A stretch of 64,000 nt of DNA, taken from the NCBI RefSeq assembly GCF_000164675.2, contig NC_015678.1, forward strand, positions 744,001 to 808,000. The letters are read 5' to 3'. Each line of letters opens with the position of its first letter. Positions within the stretch are counted from its first letter, which is position 1. The position numbers and the translations under genes were made by a program. Below, piece by piece: positions 58,448 through 64,000 of this stretch. This DNA is from Streptococcus parasanguinis ATCC 15912 (GTDB lineage: Bacteria; Bacillota; Bacilli; Lactobacillales; Streptococcaceae). The notes under the pieces are model-generated. The model was given only the letters and a program-made list of their open reading frames with translations. It was not told where the DNA came from and made no database searches.

Positions 58448-58628
58448 AAAAGAGAGTGGGACAGAAATCGGTAATTCGTTAGAATTCGATTTCGTCGTCC
58501 CACCTCCGCACAGTTGAGTAGGGCTGTAAAAGCTGATGAATTCAGCGTAGTAGAGCCCACTCAACCACTGCGTCTTGCTCGACAATCCAAAGACAATTGA
58601 GAAGCTAGGACTTTTGTCCCACTCTCTT
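58448..58628 (+). repeat. Three-hairpin dispersed element, copy 4
   Basis: Same element as copies 1-3, but its right end reads GTCCCACTCTCTT, the exact complement of its left end AAGAGAGTGGGAC. This copy therefore has perfect 13-bp terminal inverted repeats. Its last ~20 bases form the end of the neighbouring oxidoreductase gene. Confidence 0.93.
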
Positions 58629-59711
58629 CGTCACATACTGTTCAACTGGATAATCTGCTGGATCTAAGCGCAGGTTTCCTCCTACCACTAGTTGGGCTAG
58701 GTGCCAACCAATGAGGGAACCTGTTGTGAGGCCAGACGAACCAAGTCCACTGGCGACATAGAGGCCTGCTCGATCAGGAACAGCTCCCCAAAATGGTGAA
58801 AAGTCACTGGTGTAGGCACGAGTTCCCACGCGCTCCCCGATAACTTCCGCTTGAGCGAGTTCTGGATAGTAAGACAGGGCTTCTGTTTCCATCTGATTGA
58901 GCAGAACTTGATCCACTGTCAGGTCAAAGCCCATCTCATTCTCATGGGTAGCGCCCATACTGATCTTGCCATTTTGAAAGGGAATGATATCCAGCTCTCC
59001 TTCAGGCATGACCACCGGATAATCATCAGTATCTAGGTCTAGCTGATAATCCCGCAGTTGCCCCTTTTGCGGACGGACATCAACTTGGTAGCCAAGCGAC
59101 TCGAGCATCTGACCCAACCAGGCTCCTGTTGCTAGGATGACTTGGTCATAGCATTCTCCTGCAATCTGATAACCATCACTTGAGACTGAGAGAGCAACCT
59201 CTTCCTTGATGACTCTTGCGCCGCTTGCCTGAAGAAGGGTTTCCGTGAGAAGGGCTCCCTCCACATGGGCTCCACCTGATGCATAAAGGAGCTTCTCAAA
59301 GCCTTGTAGATCAGGAAATTGCCGGGCTACTTCTTCCTTAGTCAAAATCGCCAAGTCCCCGATTAAGGGAGATTCTTCTCGTCGACTCAGCGCCAACTGA
59401 TAGAGATCATCTAATTTTTCCTCATTTTTCTTGAGGAGATAGACGCCAGTCTGCTGGTAAAAATCTGTTTTAATTCCGTCCTTGGCCAGGTCTGCTACCA
59501 ATTCTTGATAAAAGTCTGCTCCCAGACGAGCCAGGCGATACCATGCCTTATTCCGCCGTTTAGAAAACCAAGGGCTAATAATGCCAGCAGCCGCCTTAGT
59601 CGCTTGGCCCACTCCATGGTCGTAGACGGTCACATCCACCTGTGCTTCTTTGGATAAATAATAAGCTGCAGTGGATCCCACGATCCCTGCACCGATAATG
59701 GCAACTTTCAT
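58605..59711 (-). CDS. FAD-dependent oxidoreductase, glycine oxidase/DadA-like
   Basis: 368 residues. The FAD motif GAGIVGSTAAYYLS is at the N-terminus; AAGIISPW and the late GLYVASGLGSSGLTTG segments fit DAO-family enzymes that oxidise amines or amino acids. No membrane segment. The final seven residues (KRVGQKS) and stop are encoded inside repeat copy 4, so the original end has been replaced. The second of two ATGs is preferred, five bases after AGGGG. It is 9 bases downstream of the Nif3-like gene. Confidence 0.87.
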   Translation of the reverse strand: MKVAIIGAGIVGSTAAYYLSKEAQVDVTVYDHGVGQATKAAAGIISPWFSKRRNKAWYRLARLGADFYQELVADLAKDGIKTDFYQQTGVYLLKKNEEKLDDLYQLALSRREESPLIGDLAILTKEEVARQFPDLQGFEKLLYASGGAHVEGALLTETLLQASGARVIKEEVALSVSSDGYQIAGECYDQVILATGAWLGQMLESLGYQVDVRPQKGQLRDYQLDLDTDDYPVVMPEGELDIIPFQNGKISMGATHENEMGFDLTVDQVLLNQMETEALSYYPELAQAEVIGERVGTRAYTSDFSPFWGAVPDRAGLYVASGLGSSGLTTGSLIGWHLAQLVVGGNLRLDPADYPVEQYVTKRVGQKS

Positions 59712-59720
59712 CATGACCCC

Positions 59721-60518
59721 TTAGATATGGCAAAAAGGATTGGTGCTGGCTTGACTGCCAATCACTTCAATCTCCCACGCTTCTTCAGCCTTCCACTGAT
59801 TGAGCTTTTCTACTAATTTTGACACAAAAAGAACTTCGATATGGTGTCCTGGATCCAAGGCCAAGAGCCCATCGCTCAGCATGTCCTGAGCTGTGTGGTA
59901 GTAGATATCTCCTGTGATATAGACCTCAGCCCCTTTAGCGAGAGCATCCTTGTAAAAGGACTGGCCACTTCCTCCACAGATGGCGACGCGCTCGATGACC
60001 CGTTCCAAATCCGCCTGGTCATAATGAACCAAGCGCAAAGCGTCTAAGCCAAAGGTTTCTTTAACCTTGCTAGCCAACTGGCCAAAGGTTTGAGCGGGTA
60101 CCCGACCGATGCGGCCGATTCCGAGCCCTTCCCCTGTCATACTGAGGGGCTCTGTATCTTCAATTTCCAAGAGCTGGCAAAACCAATCGTTGAGCCCATC
60201 TGGGACAATGTCAATATTGGTATGGCTGACGTAGACAGCGATATCATGCTTGATCAAATCGATATAGATCTGATTTTGAGCCCGATCGGCTACCAAATCC
60301 TTGATGGGACGGAAAATCGGTGCGTGCTTGACGATGATCAAGTCTACCCCATGGGCGATAGCTTCTGCCACTGTCTGCTCGCGGATATCTAAGGCCACCA
60401 TGACCTTGTGGATGTCTTTTTGTAGCGTGCCGACCTGTAGCCCACGGACATCTCCCTCCATGGAAAGTTCCTGAGGACAGTAGGCTTCATAGCGTTTGAT
60501 GACTTCACTAGCTAACAT
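59721..60518 (-). CDS. Nif3-like dinuclear metal-centre protein (YqfO family)
   Basis: 265 residues, the usual length. Metal ligands are visible in [18 protein letters not shown] and near the C-terminus in [11 protein letters not shown]. The family is named GTP cyclohydrolase I type 2 in databases, but its cellular role is unsettled. It overlaps the end of trmK by 11 bases, the arrangement usual in Firmicutes. Confidence 0.92.
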   Translation of the reverse strand: MLASEVIKRYEAYCPQELSMEGDVRGLQVGTLQKDIHKVMVALDIREQTVAEAIAHGVDLIIVKHAPIFRPIKDLVADRAQNQIYIDLIKHDIAVYVSHTNIDIVPDGLNDWFCQLLEIEDTEPLSMTGEGLGIGRIGRVPAQTFGQLASKVKETFGLDALRLVHYDQADLERVIERVAICGGSGQSFYKDALAKGAEVYITGDIYYHTAQDMLSDGLLALDPGHHIEVLFVSKLVEKLNQWKAEEAWEIEVIGSQASTNPFCHI

Positions 60519-61194
60519 GTAGAACCTCCTTGATATGAGTGATGCGCTCTTCTAACGATGCTCTGGCAGATTGATTCTCAACTGGGACCTGCTCCAAGGC
60601 AAATTCTAATTTCTCCACTTCCTTGGACCACTTTTGGACAAAGGCTGGAGCTTGTTCCCGCATCAAATGGGGACCAAAGCGTAGTTCCTTGGCTGTCAAC
60701 TCTTGAGAACCCTGTTCCACCACAAGGATCTCATAGAACTTCTCATTTTCTTCCAAGATAGCTTCATCGACAATGCAGAAATCATGATCTACTAACCAAG
60801 CCCGCAGTTCATCCTCGCGATTATTGGGTTGCAGGACCAAGCGAGAGACACCAGCTAATTTCTCAAGACCTGCGGCTAGGATATCTGCAATCAATCGTCC
60901 TCCCATACCAGCAATGGTGATACAGGAAATACCGTCTGTTGGTTCAAAGGCAGCCAATCCATTAGCCAGACGGACCTCAATCTTGTCTTCTAAGCCATTA
61001 TCCGCAACATTTTGAAGGGCAGACTGATAGGGCCCTTCTACCACTTCCCCTGCAATGGCAGCCTCAATCTTGCCTTCTTGTAAGAGGGCGATTGGGAGAT
61101 AAGCATGGTCACTCCCCACGTCCAACAGACGCGCTCCAGCTGGGACGAAGCTAGCCACCAAGTCCAAGCGATTTGATAATTTTGTAAATTCCAT
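60508..61194 (-). CDS. trmK: tRNA (adenine-22-N1)-methyltransferase
   Basis: 228 residues. The SAM-binding motif [13 protein letters not shown] is at about 23-35, and the catalytic-loop IAGMGG and [13 protein letters not shown] segments are typical of TrmK. A helical C-terminal part follows. It methylates A22 of tRNA. Its end overlaps the Nif3-like gene. Confidence 0.94.
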   Translation of the reverse strand: MEFTKLSNRLDLVASFVPAGARLLDVGSDHAYLPIALLQEGKIEAAIAGEVVEGPYQSALQNVADNGLEDKIEVRLANGLAAFEPTDGISCITIAGMGGRLIADILAAGLEKLAGVSRLVLQPNNREDELRAWLVDHDFCIVDEAILEENEKFYEILVVEQGSQELTAKELRFGPHLMREQAPAFVQKWSKEVEKLEFALEQVPVENQSARASLEERITHIKEVLHVS

Positions 61195-61249
61195 GTGCTA
61201 CTTTCTAAACTTTTATTCCACCCTTTAGTATACCATGTTTGCACCATTA

Positions 61250-61271
61250 AAAAAAGGCGCGACGGCGCCTT
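61250..61271 (-). terminator. Terminator downstream of repeat B and the GST gene
   Basis: GC-rich stem AAGGCGC / GCGCCTT with a GACG loop and a run of T on the minus strand. Confidence 0.8.
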
Positions 61272-61348
61272 ATCAAATTGTTGCTAAATTGTTCTAGCTA
61301 GCTATATAAGTCGAGAAATCTCTTATTTTTGGAGCCCAAAAAATACGT

Positions 61349-61654
61349 ATTGAGTTTTCTGCAGTGAGAAAAGTGCATGAAACTTTTTGTTTCATGCACT
61401 CGGGAGTTTTGAAAGTAAAACAGTTCGGGGGAACTGTTTTAGCCTGAGCCTAAAAATTGAAAAGCGAAGGGGTTCAAAACGAATTGAACACGGGCTGCGG
61501 ATCGTGTCAAAAAGATAAGTTTTCCTAGAATCCAGAAATTCTTCGTCAAACTTCCTATTTTGACTTTATCCGCAGACGCCCTTTGTATCTTGATTTAGTC
61601 ATGGAACTTCTACGAAGTTCGCTGACGTCCGAACTCACCTAAAGAAAATCTCAA
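61349..61654 (+). repeat. Dispersed ~310-bp intergenic repeat, copy B
   Basis: It matches the reverse complement of copy A (6289-6619). Hairpins GTGCATGAAAC... / ...GTTTCATGCAC and AAACAGTTC / GAACTGTTTT are preserved, and GAACTTC/GAAGTTC near 61600 is an extra one. As with copy A, it lies between a minus-strand gene (GST) and that gene's terminator. Confidence 0.85.
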
Positions 61655-61681
61655 TACAATTGAATTATCTATGCTTAGACT

Positions 61682-62470
61682 TTAGTCAATTTCCTTATAT
61701 TCCACTTCCAAGCCACGTTTCACAGCGGGACGATTGGCAATTTTCTCTGTCCAAGCCTGCAGATGCTTGTATTCCTTCACATCTAGGAAAATTCCTGCTC
61801 GGTCCCAGACCTTGTCTTGGGCTAGACGACCATACCAAGACCAGATGGCAATATCTGCAATGGTGTAGTCAACCCCTGCGATATAAGGTTTAGTGGCCAG
61901 TTCCTTGTCCAGTAGGTCCAATTGACGTTTGGCTTCCATGGCAAAGCGGTTGATGGCATACTCGATTTTCTCAGGTGCATAGTGGAAGAAATGACCAAAG
62001 CCCCCTCCTAAAAATGGTGCTGCACCCGTCTGCCAGAAGAGCCAGTTGAGCACCTCTGTCCGTTTAGCCAGATCAGTCGGGATTAATTTTCCAAATTTCT
62101 CCGCTAGATACAGGAGGATATTGGCCGATTCAAAGACACGAATGGCTTGATCGCCCGATTGATCCAACATGGCTGGAATTTTCGAGTTTGGGTTGATGGC
62201 TACAAAGTCACTACCAAACTGATCTCCCTCACCAATCTTGATCCGATAAGCGTCATAACCTGCATCCACTCCCAGCTCTTTCAGTTCCTCTAGCATAATA
62301 GTGGCCTTGATCCCATTGGGTGTTGGAAGGGTATAGAGTTGGAAAGGTTGATCGCCTTTTGGAAGGGTTTGTTCAAAGCGGGCACCTGCTGTTGGTTGGT
62401 TCAAGCCACCCCAGGCTCCTCCCATTTGGCTCGGTGCTTCCCATACTTCTGGTAATTGATAGTATGACAT
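61682..62470 (-). CDS. Glutathione S-transferase, YghU-like
   Basis: 262 residues. It has an extended N-terminus (LPEVWEAPSQMGGAWGGLNQPTAG), a thioredoxin-like domain with LYTLPTPNGIKATIMLEEL and NPNSKIPAM, FESANILLYLAEKFG, and a helical GST C-terminal domain. E. coli YghU has glutathione-dependent disulfide reductase activity. Some streptococci import glutathione, so this is plausible. The second of two adjacent ATGs fits GGAG best. Confidence 0.9.
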   Translation of the reverse strand: MSYYQLPEVWEAPSQMGGAWGGLNQPTAGARFEQTLPKGDQPFQLYTLPTPNGIKATIMLEELKELGVDAGYDAYRIKIGEGDQFGSDFVAINPNSKIPAMLDQSGDQAIRVFESANILLYLAEKFGKLIPTDLAKRTEVLNWLFWQTGAAPFLGGGFGHFFHYAPEKIEYAINRFAMEAKRQLDLLDKELATKPYIAGVDYTIADIAIWSWYGRLAQDKVWDRAGIFLDVKEYKHLQAWTEKIANRPAVKRGLEVEYKEID

Positions 62471-62549
62471 CATTCTTCTCCTTTATTTCGCTACTCCTAG
62501 CATATCAAATCTCGGGCTTCCTTTCAAAGATCTGCTACGTGAAGGCTAC

Positions 62550-62577
62550 TTGACTTTTTTTGTCAAAATGATAGTAT
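62550..62577 (+). promoter_or_regulatory. Promoter of add
   Basis: -35 TTGACT (62550-62555), 16-base spacer, -10 TAGTAT (62572-62577). The -35 is part of a small palindrome, TTGAC/GTCAA. Confidence 0.6.
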
Positions 62578-62606
62578 AGAAAAAATACAATTTTAAGGAG
62601 AAAACC

Positions 62607-63626
62607 ATGTCCACGATCGATTTTCATAGTTTGGCAAAGACAGAACTTCACTGTCACTTAGACGGTTCCTTGTCGCTTCCAATCATTCGCCAGCTGGCAG
62701 CCATGGCCAATATTGACCTACCTGCTAGTGATGAGGAGCTCAAGCACCATGTCACTGCGCCTGCACACTGTGAGAATCTTTTGGACTATTTGGAGGCCTT
62801 TGACTACATTCGACCTCTTCTTCAGACCAAGGAAGCCTTGACGCTTGCTGCTTACGATGTGGCCAAGCAAGCTGCTCTTGAAAATGTCGTCTACATCGAG
62901 GTCCGTTTTGCCCCAGAATTGTCCATGGACCAAGGACTCACCGTCCCAGAAACTATCGATGCTGTCTGCGATGGTCTACGCCAAGCCCAGGAGGAATTTG
63001 GCATTGTTGCAAAAGCCTTGGTCTGTGGCATGCGCCAATCAGATCAAGAACTCACATCTCGTATCCTTGCCGAAGCAAACCAAGTCAGGGATCAGGAATT
63101 TGTCGGGTTTGACTTTGCTGGGGATGAGCACAACTACTCTCCAGAAGATATTCGACCTTTAATCGAGCAAGTCAAAAGTTACCATCGGCCGATGACGCTT
63201 CACGCAGGTGAGTGTCATTGCCCACACTTTGTAGCCCAATCGATTGCTTTTGGCATCAAACGCAATGGCCACGTGACGGCTCTATCTCATGAACCAGCCC
63301 TACTCCAGTCTTTTGTTGAAAATGAAGTCACCGGTGAACTCTGCTTAACCAGTAACTTACAGACAAAAGCAGCACCGACTTTAGAAGATTTCCCTTATCT
63401 GAAGATGAAGGCAGCTGGTGCTCGGATCAGTATCAATACCGATAACCGGACTGTATCTGATACCGACCTCACCAAGGAATACGCCCTCTACCATCAGCAT
63501 TTCCAAACCAAGGAAACTGACTTTTACCAGCACAATGTCGATGCCATCCAGGCTTCCTTTGCCAGTGACGAGGAAAAACAAGAACTCCTTAGAAGACTAA
63601 AAAAAGCCTACGCAGACTATCTATAA
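62607..63626 (+). CDS. add: Adenosine deaminase
   Basis: 339 residues, standard length. Zinc ligands His15 and His17 are in [10 protein letters not shown]; the catalytic MTLHAGE and the ALSHEP and INTDNR segments follow. It converts adenosine to inosine in purine salvage. AAGGAG precedes the ATG. A single gene with its own terminator. Confidence 0.94.
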   Translation: MSTIDFHSLAKTELHCHLDGSLSLPIIRQLAAMANIDLPASDEELKHHVTAPAHCENLLDYLEAFDYIRPLLQTKEALTLAAYDVAKQAALENVVYIEVRFAPELSMDQGLTVPETIDAVCDGLRQAQEEFGIVAKALVCGMRQSDQELTSRILAEANQVRDQEFVGFDFAGDEHNYSPEDIRPLIEQVKSYHRPMTLHAGECHCPHFVAQSIAFGIKRNGHVTALSHEPALLQSFVENEVTGELCLTSNLQTKAAPTLEDFPYLKMKAAGARISINTDNRTVSDTDLTKEYALYHQHFQTKETDFYQHNVDAIQASFASDEEKQELLRRLKKAYADYL

Positions 63627-63630
63627 ATGC

Positions 63631-63665
63631 AAAAACTAGCACTTTTATAAAGTGCTAGTCTTTTT
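63631..63665. terminator. Terminator between add and the GDPD-like gene
   Basis: ACTAGCACTT / AAGTGCTAGT, 10 bp perfect, followed by CTTTTT on plus and a T-rich tract (TTTTT) on minus. It can serve both convergent genes. Confidence 0.9.
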
Positions 63666-64000
63666 CTATTTTGATACGGATTCATACACGGCCATATCCT
63701 GTGGAGTCAATAAGCCAGTGTAAAAGCCATCAACATTGATCGCAGCATACTTAGTTAGGCTCTCATAGGTTTGAATGGTATGAACATAGACCCGTTTTCC
63801 AAGTTTATGTACCTGTTCGATAAACTTAGGAGTTAAGCGAGAATCGTCGATAGGGACGGTCACCGCCTCGATTTCCTTGTGCTTGGCGATAAAATCCAGC
63901 ACTTCTTCTCCACTATCTGGTGAGGCGTAGAGCGTATAGATCACGTGCTTGAAAGGATAAATAGATTCGATTTCTCCGAACATCTCTTGATGATAAATTT
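63666..64000 (-). CDS. GDPD-like protein, C-terminal part (cut by window edge)
   Basis: The frame stays open to the right edge, so the N-terminal part is outside. The visible ~110 residues end with KRVYVHTIQTYESLTKYAAI and GFYTGLLTPQDM. That is the closing strand-helix pattern of glycerophosphodiester phosphodiesterase-like barrels, where a late strand carries V-W/H-T. Catalytic residues are not in view, so enzymatic function is uncertain. Confidence 0.6.
   Translation of the reverse strand, partial: IYHQEMFGEIESIYPFKHVIYTLYASPDSGEEVLDFIAKHKEIEAVTVPIDDSRLTPKFIEQVHKLGKRVYVHTIQTYESLTKYAAINVDGFYTGLLTPQDMAVYESVSK

Overview
The window looks like the chromosome of an oral Streptococcus. Supporting features are low-to-moderate GC, strong AGGAG-type ribosome sites, sortase LPXTG surface proteins, a pneumococcus-type vex1-vex2-vex3-vncR-vncS locus, the msm/raf raffinose locus with gtfA, the gal cluster with GalR, rml rhamnose genes, and streptococcal IS30/ISL3 relics. 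Species is not decided by the sequence; the sanguinis/parasanguinis/australis side of the genus is my guess.

Layout. 1-6.2 kb: end of a cytoplasmic alpha-amylase, trxA, a cell-wall-anchored S15-family peptidase and an orphan peptide-binding lipoprotein. 6.7-10.6 kb: M42 aminopeptidase, then an accessory patch with a NADAR protein, two small unknowns (possible immunity genes) and an orphan EndoU toxin cassette without a convincing start. 10.9-13.5 kb: a fused ABC exporter and a DUF1307 lipoprotein. 13.7-18 kb: galK-HAD-galT-galE. 18.3-31 kb: sugar harvesting, with a surface GH3 hexosaminidase, two GH36 alpha-galactosidases, sucrose phosphorylase, the MsmEFG importer and the divergent regulator MsmR. 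31.2-33.2 kb: galR and birA. 34-42.8 kb: an HrtBA-like ABC pair, the Vex/Vnc locus, then IS relics. 42.9-47.2 kb: housekeeping (dnaX, fRMsr, DUF1275, udk). 47.8-53.2 kb: a flavin-based enoate-reductase-like locus (FMN reductase, three-domain flavoprotein, OFA-family transporter, AraC regulator). 53.5-61.2 kb: a membrane protein, rmlA-rmlC-rmlB, a ZIP metal transporter, a glycine-oxidase-like enzyme, a Nif3-like protein and trmK. 61.7-64 kb: a YghU-like GST, adenosine deaminase and the end of a GDPD-like protein.

How the genes work together. MsmEFG imports alpha-galactosides, the GH36 enzymes remove galactose, GtfA phosphorolyses the sucrose left over, and the gal genes channel galactose into UDP-sugars. 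Four CcpA-type cre sites lie at the promoters of the surface peptidase, gal, GH3 and aga/msm units. A shared TTTAGTAAAATTTTATTT box upstream of galK and galR suggests GalR control and autoregulation.

The most unusual material is non-coding. Four near-identical ~180-bp elements each fold into three consecutive hairpins, and a diverged fifth member lies at 46.3 kb. A ~310-330-bp repeat occurs twice in inverted orientation (6.3 and 61.3 kb). A branched palindromic element sits between rmlC and rmlB. A BOX-like element lies at 47.6 kb. All readings are from the sequence by eye; no searches or folding runs were done.
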